Of a stretch of 19,463 nucleotides of DNA, positions 9,601 through 14,962 are shown one piece after another. The translations under genes were made by a program, and so were the position numbers. The first letter of the stretch is position 1. Every line of letters starts with the position of its first letter. The DNA lies in contig JACPBN010000086.1 in assembly GCA_016180275.1 (NCBI GenBank), positions 1-19,463 on the forward strand, read 5' to 3'. Under the pieces are notes generated by a model, which worked only from the letters and a program-made list of their open reading frames with translations, did not search any database and was not told the DNA's origin. This DNA comes from Candidatus Woesearchaeota archaeon (GTDB taxonomy: Archaea; Nanobdellota; Nanobdellia; Woesearchaeales; UBA10200).

Positions 9601-10033
9601 TGCTAGGAATACTGATTGCGACATAACTGATGACGGAAAAGTATCTCAAAGATGCACTTGTAATATCAGAGATGGCAATAAGCAATGTGGCATGATATCT
9701 GCATCTGATAACCAAAGATACCAATATTGTTACGCAGTTAGTGGAGACGACTATAAATGCAGGAAAACCCCTCGCTGCCCACAGAATACTGAGATCACTC
9801 CAATAGCATTCCCTAATGGTTGTGTATGTAATGTAGATGAAAATGCTGAAAAACCAGGTGATTGCGGCGTACCAAGAGCAACTGATTTAGCAAATGGCAA
9901 GTTTTGTTATAAAGATAATACAAACACGCAACCTTCATGCTATAAATCAGCTAAATCTGCACAACAAGCAGATGCATTAAACGATTTAGAAAATAATGCA
10001 GATCTAAAAAATAGTAGGCCTGCCTTAGCTTAA
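3608..10033 (+). CDS. Giant secreted or surface protein with fibronectin-III-like domains, EF-hand loops and Cys-rich tail
   Basis: 2141 residues. An N-terminal signal sequence has a hydrophobic core at about 24-45 and probable cleavage after VDA (46). Next come beta-domains: fibronectin-III-like at about 138-235 (SSVKLTWDSV...YLIYRD) and 481-568 (NSITLTWDKV...YVIYRA), a diverged one at 240-326, and Ig-like segments at about 328-420 and 640-760. At about 980-1004 lies a strongly hydrophobic Trp/Cys-containing segment (VLLLFSCLGSWIVLWVWNVV). Two back-to-back 12-residue EF-hand loops follow near 1279-1307 (DKNNDGEISDDE, DTNNNGKIDDNE), then a second hydrophobic Cys-bearing region at about 1351-1425. 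The last 150 residues are Cys-rich, suggesting disulphides. No C-terminal anchor is seen. It sits between an anchored exoprotein and two membrane proteins, and probably mediates envelope or cell-cell contact. This is inference; no enzymatic motif is visible. Confidence 0.8.
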   Translation: MDIKQICGKLRINKLKDLNNYVYCEQLIAVFLICLIVLLPVSFVDAFSIKYTAGKDNVVFNVDTDQETKINIRYNEHSKPDPVIKETDNALSKKHSVTLTQLIKPQTSYNYFVEIVAANNQVIPTQPGSFITLDNVDPLPITGLKSESVTSSSVKLTWDSVTPAAKTGLPRDNDFDKYLIYRDDNKIGEATTNEYADMNLAASTAYTYRVQERDRGLNVGPSSLSLEVTTLDPDITSPKISDPKILALTDTSASIEVAADEEFNLSLSYGTLPQNYDKGQDISVFKKQQVVSLINLIKNQAYFYSVKVCDSPGNCFVSDEFNFIAGSDVTPPVINAVIPRYANEFDFQVIGTTEAFTSVELYVNDQLTSRKGSNSPNQDFSLRAVNLRENRVNRLKLVAEDLAGNKAQLEGEVEVDDKSPEVNLTTRITPPLQAGQSSQANAASEVIIEGLPSKLARNELEIDGFVNEPVTITYSTSDINEKPVQVTNLNVTKIEANSITLTWDKVINVEKYVIYRASSPNIPIAVVSTQYFKDDNVKSGTTYKYQVAALRNNGILGESSKQYIAKTLLADGKSGEGNDAVNEVNISNFAALQETQALEATGPFKLLLQLKEGKNSVTIAFADKANNKVEFKKEIFVDTIPPVILDPTDLRFYSPSYSPAVEIKGKVDTPGATVMILVNGKCSGKAIPSSLSGILFKITTDYKCKVTADNQGNFKMNIELDKTGFSPDTKPLNLSRQGFGKGEFGGKAEAGAGTKYRDYQFDPKIFTRNEVRIIAIDENGLQSQEIKDFIEYRACGESGAWQIDIPATEFTPTIVYSEHLIRGFAQFGFNMYFKYQGAGDPKEARLLGEPRITELELSEADQKNFGHSQLLTSPQTTWSDDYKTGHALYTLAKWTKSEKELKKVKKLKLPIMIEFDYTQDIFGEQRRATQKTCVDITSLGLEHRLDVEGKIPEAFLNDAIGAIDQTLEVINQILEPLQKLQVLLLFSCLGSWIVLWVWNVVYVRWSCIGVWDSARGSLAIEENWPGQDEKFPTCEKGEDKKALSTEDKSTCTSCVQKLKKFRTWDMRMHLLCDRIFCPSVPDLNMHKRITRDVYLAGIGGKQNACEGRTEDFYFKSTEKVLQEGANKLGEVGRLFNYDTELKDPCKVEYQRNWENACLLMDEWKEATTDPDKKDAFGKVFSAVADMCKPKPEQKEKLVRQKTRDKDGNEKYQEFISRDGRFYESTESIEVQEGPASQEKKKGVVTIGEGTTTKRYSIKEEKPLSLGYDREGKSTGRLFVDKNNDGEISDDEIYKDTNNNGKIDDNEARATNYLDGKGESIDVSNNKALQDEFEPPGDYIADPTSGIIRAAQCVCIPALVGYLTLWKGILDAVKKCFQSVLITKKAQSGLCKSVLTVYICDLIYDVISCITRKYSAGAGTNVKTRGIGGFFAAMSGASNDVQNSVVNRYGESAIYKNLFSERKLIHALCVGAFTGDWDIDVQNFLQGQMKIPITSEGWVPTATRRFITADPNNDGLATYIYHIGAGLIAGSDVDWSLELICSNNNDCNQADNTAESNACDCAQGSRPGEQAIRIDGGRIRAGDSIGGTDEQGDRYIPLTQRIRYDKVRLRWSYKDNNGKIQTDEVVNPIIFTGGTPPVNCKFDAAEASFNCGAAVGELGTFKFAEKPRPKKQLYTVNDQIKLDAQIIKKSPNYQIGKEDARIAGLVGVQTSAKTDPKKQIPKWVVVSLYNQHNSPVNILRGASSEPVQKILERDGTYSTDAQATGAETDGLKIDWLLPDGFKIEERDFLKLVGTGSVSTKPVKDATNPNPPKRELQISVQPPIRGDTAEKAILVIAEKKEGKNICSTKRITSYTADTAAQGSRHIIVQEVEDTTIDSRDCKKGTVLRADLGGNLIVVIGEVTDDDFKSKAQYAVIYTPATSDASAKDSACTTGEKVQWRLEMALHHGLKENENLDWSATNFKTGTPGEIAQSKGQVQAYRGNDAIMIDVVCNQNAGVTAARNTDCDITDDGKVSQRCTCNIRDGNKQCGMISASDNQRYQYCYAVSGDDYKCRKTPRCPQNTEITPIAFPNGCVCNVDENAEKPGDCGVPRATDLANGKFCYKDNTNTQPSCYKSAKSAQQADALNDLENNADLKNSRPALA

Positions 10034-10071
10034 CTTAAATCACAATGTTACACACCTCATTTTTCTAATCA

Positions 10072-10944
10072 TTGAAAGCAATAAAGCATAACAAGCTTAG
10101 ATTCCTCTCTATTGTCCTAAACGACTTCTTAACATTCTTATTATCCGGAGCAGCATACTCTTTCTTTTTCATGCAGATATTTCCGATGTTAGAACAAATC
10201 AGCAAGCTTACCGGATTGAAAGTTCTGCAGTCATTTGACGCGCAGACAGAGGACCAGATAATGCAAGTTGCTGCAAGCATTCTGGATTTTACCAAGCTCT
10301 ATGATGAAATAATATTGCAGGTGATTTATTTCTCACTGTCATTATTAATAATATGGATTGTGCTGCAATCTATTTCCTGGCATAATTCATATAAAATAAT
10401 ACATTCAGACAAGAAGAGTAACATAAAAATAAATATAAAAACTAAATTCACCATAAGAGCAAAAGCATTTGCTGTATATTTCCTTAAATTTACAACAGTA
10501 TCTATAATTGCTTTTATATTGATGATAATACTGATTTACTTGAGCTTTAAGGCATTGTTTGTGCTTACCTTCACACAAGCTGCAATTAAGCCAGAATTTA
10601 CGCCATATTTAGTCCCAGTGCTTATAGTTATTGTGCTATATTTCACAACAGCTGCATACACACAGATTAATAATTTAGTTTCAAATACTGCGTTAAGAAA
10701 AGAAAATCTCAAACAGTTTAAATCAATGATTAAGAGTTCTATAAACCTAAACACATTTGCTATATTCTTAATTTCATTGGCATTTATTGCAATATTTGCT
10801 GTTTTAATAACATTATTCGCTAGATATCTGGGCATGGCAGCTGGAGCATCCTTATTAGTTGTCACACCGATAATCATGCTGGAATTCCCATTGATTGCAT
10901 TTGCCAGATTATGGCTGCTAACAGAAACATCCCAGACAAAATAA
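10072..10944 (+). CDS. Polytopic membrane protein, paralogue of the next gene
   Basis: 290 residues from a TTG start; an in-frame stop lies 6 bases upstream and the next ATG would remove the first membrane helix, so TTG is preferred. Hydrophobic segments at about 12-39, 80-100, 138-160, 178-200, 225-250 and 258-280 suggest six helices. After helix 2 comes LQSISWHNSYKIIHS, and FAVYFLKF opens helix 3; the neighbour has LQPISWKIAHNIVSS and FAIYFLKI at matching places, and both end with FAR-x-x-LL. The gene starts 38 bp after the giant surface protein, so it is probably co-transcribed with it. No transporter or enzyme family was recognised. A role in export, anchoring or membrane organisation of the surface protein is speculation from position. 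Confidence 0.7.
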   Translation: MKAIKHNKLRFLSIVLNDFLTFLLSGAAYSFFFMQIFPMLEQISKLTGLKVLQSFDAQTEDQIMQVAASILDFTKLYDEIILQVIYFSLSLLIIWIVLQSISWHNSYKIIHSDKKSNIKINIKTKFTIRAKAFAVYFLKFTTVSIIAFILMIILIYLSFKALFVLTFTQAAIKPEFTPYLVPVLIVIVLYFTTAAYTQINNLVSNTALRKENLKQFKSMIKSSINLNTFAIFLISLAFIAIFAVLITLFARYLGMAAGASLLVVTPIIMLEFPLIAFARLWLLTETSQTK

Positions 10945-10979
10945 GAAAAGAATAAAAACATTTTATACCTCAATAAAAA

Positions 10980-11732
10980 ATGTACAAAACAGACCTGACA
11001 AACCTTACAAGATCTGCAAAAATAATATTTGCTAAGCCGATAGAATTAATTTATGCTACGATTACTGATATACTCACATTATTTTTCTCGCTTTTTGTCC
11101 TTTCATTCTTTGGCAGAATCATTGAAAATCCACTGACAGAATTCCTTGTTAATCTGCCTAATCCGGAAAAGCCTCAGAGCAATGCAGTATTGATATTAGT
11201 GATAGCATTTTTAGTATTATACCTATTATTATACCTAATTATTTCTTTACTGCAGCCTATTTCATGGAAGATTGCGCATAATATTGTCAGCAGCAAAAAA
11301 GAAACCTACAAGAGATTTGCAATATATTTTCTTAAAATAAACATATATCTTATCATACTGCTGGCGATAATCAACCTTTACCAGGATATTTTCTATACAA
11401 TAAACACGATAACAGGCATAGTTGTGATAAACAAGGCATTCCTTTATTATAGTTATATCACATTATTGTTGCTGTTGTTATATTTAGCTTTTATATCTTA
11501 CTCAAAACTTCTGCCGATAAAAGCCAGCATAATATTTGCTGCAAAGCATTTCTTAAAGTTACTGCCATCATTATTATTAATCGCATTAACATTTATAATT
11601 ATAAATTACATAATGGTCTTTGCTGCTAAATTGCATCCTGGATTAACTATCATTCTTGGAATATTATTGTTTGCGCCTGCAATAACTTTTGCAAGAGTTT
11701 ATCTGTTGTTGGCAGTTAAAGACGTTAGTTAG
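10980..11732 (+). CDS. Polytopic membrane protein, paralogue of the preceding gene
   Basis: 250 residues, starting at an ATG 35 bp after the preceding gene. It has about six hydrophobic helices (roughly 28-45, 68-93, 115-133, 150-170, 186-210, 220-245). Shared with the upstream protein are LQPISW after helix 2, FAIYFLKI before helix 3 and FARVYLLL at the C-terminus, with similar helix spacing; the first extracytoplasmic loop is shorter. Tandem duplication followed by strong divergence is the simplest reading. The function is unknown; the two may form a heterodimer. Confidence 0.7.
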   Translation: MYKTDLTNLTRSAKIIFAKPIELIYATITDILTLFFSLFVLSFFGRIIENPLTEFLVNLPNPEKPQSNAVLILVIAFLVLYLLLYLIISLLQPISWKIAHNIVSSKKETYKRFAIYFLKINIYLIILLAIINLYQDIFYTINTITGIVVINKAFLYYSYITLLLLLLYLAFISYSKLLPIKASIIFAAKHFLKLLPSLLLIALTFIIINYIMVFAAKLHPGLTIILGILLFAPAITFARVYLLLAVKDVS

Positions 11733-11747
11733 CAAGACGCAAAAATT

Positions 11748-11779
11748 AGCAGAATTATTACTGCTCTAATTATTTTTAT
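11748..11779 (+). terminator. Hairpin and T-rich tract ending the surface-protein block
   Basis: AGCAG (11748-11752) and CTGCT (11761-11765) form a short stem, extendable by TTA/TAA across one bulge. TATTTTTAT follows, just after the membrane-protein stop codon. Archaeal termination relies mainly on the T-tract. Confidence 0.35.
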
Positions 11780-11811
11780 AGGAATATTCTATCAACAAAA
11801 TTGCAAAAAAA

Positions 11812-11855
11812 GCGAAAGATTTAAATAGTTATATAAGTTTATACAACTAGGTGAT
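11812..11855 (+). promoter_or_regulatory. Promoter, dyad operator and ribosome site of the toxin-antitoxin-like pair
   Basis: GCGAAAGA (11812-11819) and TTTAAATA (11820-11827) are a strong BRE plus BoxA. From 11827 to 11848 lies a 22-bp dyad, AGTTATATAA-GT-TTATACAACT, with 9 of 11 pairs complementary, covering the region between BoxA and the predicted start near 11847. AGGTGATC at 11849-11856 is an eight-base match to the archaeal anti-Shine-Dalgarno, spaced four bases from ATG 11861. A dyad here fits autorepression by the first gene's product. Confidence 0.65.
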
Positions 11856-11860
11856 CAAAA

Positions 11861-12145
11861 ATGCAAGAGTTATTAATGAAAAAAAAGGATATTTTACATT
11901 ATCCACAGCTAGATACAGTACTGATGGTAGAAAAATTCATTGAGGATAACAGTGGCGAATTCAAAAAGAAATCACTATGGGAACATTTGCCTAAACAAAT
12001 GATGTATCAAACATTCTGCGTCATTATAGATTATCTTATCTATTCCGGAAAAATTAGCATAGATAAAGATGGAAAAATTGCATGGATTTGGGATCCTGAA
12101 GGAGTTAAACGATACTTAGCGAGGAAAGATCTTTCATGGAAATAA
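11861..12145 (+). CDS. Winged-helix-like small protein, probable antitoxin of a RelE-type pair
   Basis: 94 residues. The start is fixed by the AGGTGATC ribosome site; a second ATG five codons on has none. The protein is mostly helical (HYPQLDTVLMVEKFIED, then KKSLWEHLPKQMMYQTFCVIIDYLIYSGKI) and ends in a hairpin-like KISIDKDGKIAWIWDPEG. The order helix, helix, helix, two strands resembles a winged helix, with YQTFCVIIDYLIYSGKI as the likely recognition helix and start of the wing. It overlaps the next gene by 10 bases, upstream of a RelE-like protein, which is the usual antitoxin-first order. Binding of the 22-bp dyad in its own promoter is inferred. It matches none of the common antitoxin DNA-binding types (RHH, AbrB, Xre, Phd) by eye. 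Confidence 0.6.
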   Translation: MQELLMKKKDILHYPQLDTVLMVEKFIEDNSGEFKKKSLWEHLPKQMMYQTFCVIIDYLIYSGKISIDKDGKIAWIWDPEGVKRYLARKDLSWK

Positions 12146-12474
12146 GTTCAGATGTGAAGTTTGGAGACGAGAAGATTAAAAAAGCTTATCAAGAATTAGA
12201 AAACGGCAGATTTGAAGATAAGCATCTTAAAGAATGGCTTGACAGAGCAGTTCAAGACTTGAGGAAAGACGCATTTTCCGGAATCCAGATTCCAAAGAGA
12301 CTCATTCCAAAAGAATACCATGCTAAATATGGTCCACTCACTAACTTGTGGAAGTATAACTTACCTAATGCATGGAGGCTTATTTACACAATTAAAAGAG
12401 ATGAAATTATTGTGTTGACTATTGTTCTTGAATGGATGACACACAAAGAATATGACAAGCGATTTGGATACTAG
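12136..12474 (+). CDS. RelE/ParE-superfamily protein, probable toxin
   Basis: 112 residues. The C-terminal half reads LWKYNLPNAWRLIYTIKRDE, then IIVLTIVLEWMTHKEYDKRF, the strand-turn-strand pattern with a basic Arg (WRLIY), a hydrophobic strand and a final H-x-x-Y that is typical of RelE-like ribonucleases. The N-terminal half is two helices with QDLRKDAF...IPKRLIPKEY. RelE toxins cleave mRNA on the ribosome; activity here is inferred from the fold only. The ATG lies inside the last codons of the upstream gene, so translation is probably coupled; GAGG at 12121-12124 is a possible ribosome site. The stop TAG shares CTAG with the stop of endonuclease Q on the other strand, so the two genes converge with a 4-base overlap. 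Confidence 0.7.
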   Translation: MEISSDVKFGDEKIKKAYQELENGRFEDKHLKEWLDRAVQDLRKDAFSGIQIPKRLIPKEYHAKYGPLTNLWKYNLPNAWRLIYTIKRDEIIVLTIVLEWMTHKEYDKRFGY

Positions 12475-13712
12475 AAATCAGCCAAACTCTTCTGTTTTGA
12501 ATTGAAAACTTCCAGCTCAATCTTCTCTCCTGGCTTTACTAGCTTCCCATACTGGCCTGCGCCGCCTGGGATATACTGGATCTTCTCTTCCCGAAAAAAT
12601 AGAATATATTCTGCTATCTTCTCATCAACCTGCTGCAATTCTTCATATGGCACATGAAACAAAACTCTTATTTCATTTCCGAATTTTGCCACAAATTTTT
12701 TCCAGACCTCCTGCACTTGATCAGAATAAACATTCTTTTTGTCAATTGCCAGCGAAATAATTTCAGATAAAGGCATTATATGCTTGTACGCTGGCCTATG
12801 GTCCGGATGAACATTTACTGGTACATCAGAAAGCTCTTCTATGCGGTAATCAACACCTTTCTTTATCGGCTTTTTGCATTCAGGGCAGCGCCATTTGAAT
12901 TTCACGCCATCCTTAGGGTCAAAGAATTTTAGGCAGCCAGTGCACCTTGTCTTATGATATTTGCCCTCGAGAGGATTAAACCCAACATTAAGCGTGCATT
13001 TTCTTCCTCCTTCGCGAAATAAGGCTTTTTTGACTTCATCAAAAGTTATCTCTTTAATTGACAGCTCATTGAATTCCCTGCCTAATTTATTTGGCCAGGG
13101 GCTGTGCCCATCGCTGTTGCTCAAGAATGTTAAATCATGAAGCTCGCTTATCCTGTCTGCCATGTTTGTATCTGCGCTTAACCCAAGCTCCATAAATCTG
13201 ATGTCCTTAGCATATTTGCCATAGCATTGTTTGTAAGAATCAAATTTCCCAAATAAACCAAAATAAGGAGTGAATGCATGCGCAAATCCGATTAATGCGC
13301 CAACATCTCTGCATAAGCCTGCAAGCTCCTCGCTATTAACCCATAATTTCTGCCTGCCGTCTGCTTCAAAGTCCTTGCATTTGCCTTTTAGCTTTTCGCG
13401 CAATTCATCTACTTTAGACATGCTCGGAAAGTATACAAGATGATGCACTCTGTTGCTGCATTCTACTTCTGTGCCAAGGATGAATTTTGTGCCATTTTCA
13501 TGGGAGAATATGGCTTCATCATCTGTCTTTTTAAGCTGCTCTTTAACGAGCTTTTGCCAGCCTAGATGAAGTATATCAGCAGATGCAACCAGATGTAAGC
13601 CTTTTAATGGGGCTTGCTCAGCTATAATGTTTGGCAGCATATCTTTGCTTACTGCCCTGGAATATAATCCATGCATGTGCAGGTCTGCATTGCATTTAAT
13701 AAAATCAGACAT
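12471..13712 (-). CDS. Endonuclease Q, PHP-domain deaminated-DNA repair nuclease
   Basis: 413 residues, close to the usual length of the archaeal family. Endonuclease Q nicks 5' of uracil, hypoxanthine, xanthine and abasic sites. PHP-type metal motifs are visible: NADLHMHG (D10, H12, H14), GTEVEC with its Glu, FAHAFTPYFGLFG and LSNSDGHS. A treble-Cys zinc site follows (C257-x2-C260...C276-x2-C279: CTGC, CPEC), which the family uses in substrate recognition. The protein ends in QKSLADF (407-413), matching the Q-x-x-L-x-x-F core of a PCNA-interacting motif; PCNA binding is reported for the Thermococcales enzyme. The start is supported by AAGGTGA six bases upstream. The gene diverges from the lipoprotein gene and converges on the RelE-like gene. 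Confidence 0.88.
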   Translation of the reverse strand: MSDFIKCNADLHMHGLYSRAVSKDMLPNIIAEQAPLKGLHLVASADILHLGWQKLVKEQLKKTDDEAIFSHENGTKFILGTEVECSNRVHHLVYFPSMSKVDELREKLKGKCKDFEADGRQKLWVNSEELAGLCRDVGALIGFAHAFTPYFGLFGKFDSYKQCYGKYAKDIRFMELGLSADTNMADRISELHDLTFLSNSDGHSPWPNKLGREFNELSIKEITFDEVKKALFREGGRKCTLNVGFNPLEGKYHKTRCTGCLKFFDPKDGVKFKWRCPECKKPIKKGVDYRIEELSDVPVNVHPDHRPAYKHIMPLSEIISLAIDKKNVYSDQVQEVWKKFVAKFGNEIRVLFHVPYEELQQVDEKIAEYILFFREEKIQYIPGGAGQYGKLVKPGEKIELEVFNSKQKSLADF

Positions 13713-13718
13713 GATGTG

Positions 13719-13767
13719 TTCACCTTGTGTTAAATTAGCACATACTTTCTTCTTTATTATATAAAAT
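13719..13767 (-). promoter_or_regulatory. Promoter and ribosome site of endonuclease Q
   Basis: Minus-strand TTTTATATAA (13766-13757) is a good BoxA; a start near 13735 gives a leader of about 22 bases with AAGGTGAA at 13726-13719. Confidence 0.55.
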
Positions 13768-13775
13768 TATTCTTT

Positions 13776-13825
13776 GCGAAAGCTTTTTAAACTTAGAATA
13801 TTTATCAACAATATCTTAGGAGGTG
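13776..13825 (+). promoter_or_regulatory. Promoter and ribosome site of the cupredoxin-like lipoprotein
   Basis: GCGAAAGC plus TTTTTAAA (13776-13791) is BRE plus BoxA, back to back with the endonuclease Q promoter. The predicted start is near 13814. AGGAGGTG at 13818-13825 is a full Shine-Dalgarno six bases before ATG 13832, and it covers the GTG at 13823, which therefore is not the start. Confidence 0.65.
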
Positions 13826-13831
13826 TTTAGA

Positions 13832-14278
13832 ATGAATTTTAAAAAATTAGGCATAGTATTGCTTGTTCTAGCAATGTTGATATTTGCAGTTGGATGCGCA
13901 AAAAAAGCAGCTCCACCAGCACCGGCTCAAGAGCCTGTAGCTGCACCTGAGCCAGCCCCTGCACCAGAACCTGCACCTGTTGAGCCGCCAAAAGAAGTGG
14001 TCGATGAAGAAGCCAAGCCAGCAGCTCCTGCGGCAGGAAGCGTCAAATATTCAGACACAGGCTTTGACCCAGCAGAAGTCAAGGTAGCAGTTGGTGCAAC
14101 TGTGACTTGGGAGAATGCTGCAAAAGTTCCTTTGTTGATAACCGAAAAGACAAAAACCATAGTTAGCAAAAGAACAGTTCCTGGCGAGAAGACTGAAACC
14201 ACATTTACTAAAGCAGGAACATATGAATACCTAAATATAATAAAAGCTAACCATAAAGGCAAGGTTATTGTTGAGTAA
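13832..14278 (+). CDS. Lipoprotein with a cupredoxin-like domain lacking its copper ligands
   Basis: 148 residues. The signal sequence MNFKKLGIVLLVLAMLIFAV is followed by G-C at 21-22, a lipobox (AVGC), so C22 is probably lipid-modified and the protein faces outside. Residues 23-70 are a Pro/Ala/Glu linker with repeated PAPEPAP units. Residues 71-148 are cupredoxin-like: GFDPAEVKVAVGATVTWEN, a loop, FTKAGTYEYL and GKVIVE. Compared with small blue copper proteins (VPHTV, and YYCTIHPGMKG), the first His is Leu (VPLLI) and the second-loop Cys and His are Asn and Lys (YLNIIKANHKG). A His occurs near the usual Met position. Copper binding of the classical type is therefore unlikely, and electron transfer cannot be assumed. 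It is a single gene followed by a T-tract. Confidence 0.75.
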   Translation: MNFKKLGIVLLVLAMLIFAVGCAKKAAPPAPAQEPVAAPEPAPAPEPAPVEPPKEVVDEEAKPAAPAAGSVKYSDTGFDPAEVKVAVGATVTWENAAKVPLLITEKTKTIVSKRTVPGEKTETTFTKAGTYEYLNIIKANHKGKVIVE

Positions 14279-14285
14279 AAAATAC

Positions 14286-14310
14286 TTATTTTTTTATTTA
14301 ATTTCTTTTC
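14286..14310 (+). terminator. T-rich terminator after the lipoprotein gene
   Basis: A run of seven T at 14289-14295 inside a longer T-rich tract starts about 8 bases after the stop codon, without a strong stem. This is the archaeal factor-independent type. Confidence 0.5.
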
Positions 14311-14349
14311 ATTATTGAGTTGCTTAGTTAGAATCACTATTCTTTTAAC

Positions 14350-14590
14350 GTATGTATTAAGTTAAGAGCACAAAAGCCAAAGCATCAGCCATTTTTTGCG
14401 AGCACAAATTACATAACGCAGCCAAGTAGGGCTGGGCAGTTGCCAACGAGTAAGCAAGTTAAGTCGTCACAAAGAGAGACTAAGCTAATAAGCGAGCGAA
14501 TAAACCCTGCGTAGAGGAAGCACAACTTATCAATGTATCCAGCGAGTGCTCGCAGGCTGATGTACGTACCTTTTAACAATAACAAAATAT
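14350..14590 (+). repeat. Interspersed repeat, copy 3, with a compensated hairpin
   Basis: Matches copy 1 in order: CACAAAT, GGGCAGTTGC, GAGTAAGC, GTCACAAAGA, CTAAG, GTAGAGGAAGCACAACTTATCAA. The arms are CATCAGCC (14383-14390) with GGCTGATG (14555-14562), and GCGAGCAC (14398-14405) with GTGCTCGC (14546-14553). Both helices are perfect 8-bp stems, separated by ATTTTTT on one side and a single A on the other. The same one-sided T-rich bulge occurs in the copy at 1053-1312, where the inner helix has a different sequence (GACGAACAC/GTGTTCGTC). A run of seven T follows at 14599-14605. This copy and its surroundings fill the gene-free interval 14279-14962. Confidence 0.75.
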
Positions 14591-14622
14591 AGCCCATATT
14601 TTTTTCTTTATGCTAAAATTTT

Positions 14623-14641
14623 CAAGCAAAGCTTTTATATA
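14623..14641 (+). promoter_or_regulatory. Strong promoter with no obvious gene behind it
   Basis: CAAGCAAAGC and TTTATATA (14634-14641) form a clear BRE plus BoxA. Only frames of 7-13 codons follow for 300 bp. It could drive a non-coding RNA from about 14661, or a long leader for the small genes at 14963 that contains the 14864-14919 hairpin. Confidence 0.5.
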
Positions 14642-14863
14642 GTTGTATGCCTTTACAGATGCTTAATGAGGGAGTTTTATAGATAGGGAATTACATGTCC
14701 GCAATATATCTCAATATATCTACTAGGCCATACTAATTAAGAATCAACTGGCTTTGTTTTATTCTGCTGCCAATAGCAACAACAAATTACCTTAAAAAAG
14801 GTGTATTATTAATTATCACATTTATCTTATTGATAAGACTTAACATTGCCAATCCATGTTTAA

Positions 14864-14919
14864 GTTATACGCAGCCATAAGTAAAATTTCAAACTTTAGG
14901 CATTATGGTTGCGTGTTAC
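14864..14919. other. 17-bp imperfect hairpin upstream of the small-gene pair
   Basis: GTTATACGCAGCCATAA (14864-14880) pairs with TTATGGTTGCGTGTTAC (14903-14919): 14 Watson-Crick pairs, two G-T wobbles and one T-T mismatch, around a 22-base loop. It ends 43 bases before the ATG at 14963. A shorter perfect palindrome, TCTTAT-TG-ATAAGA, lies at 14825-14838. It may be a regulatory RNA fold or a decayed repeat arm (ACGCAGCC also occurs in the copy at 14350). Confidence 0.5.
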
Positions 14920-14962
14920 GAAGCCGCAACAAAGGTTTTAATCCAATAAGACGAGGTATAAA

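Noticed and set aside
4738..9724. Antisense frames opposite the giant surface protein
   Set aside because: They are shadows of a 2141-codon frame, with no ribosome sites and no recognisable domains.
13823..13831. GTG start for the lipoprotein
   Set aside because: The GTG is part of the AGGAGGTG ribosome site serving the ATG at 13832.
14409..14597. 62-codon minus-strand frame inside repeat copy 3
   Set aside because: Copy 1 keeps part of the same translation (DKLC-x-LY-x-GF) but has an in-frame stop, and the reverse copy diverges. The fold is better conserved than the frame.
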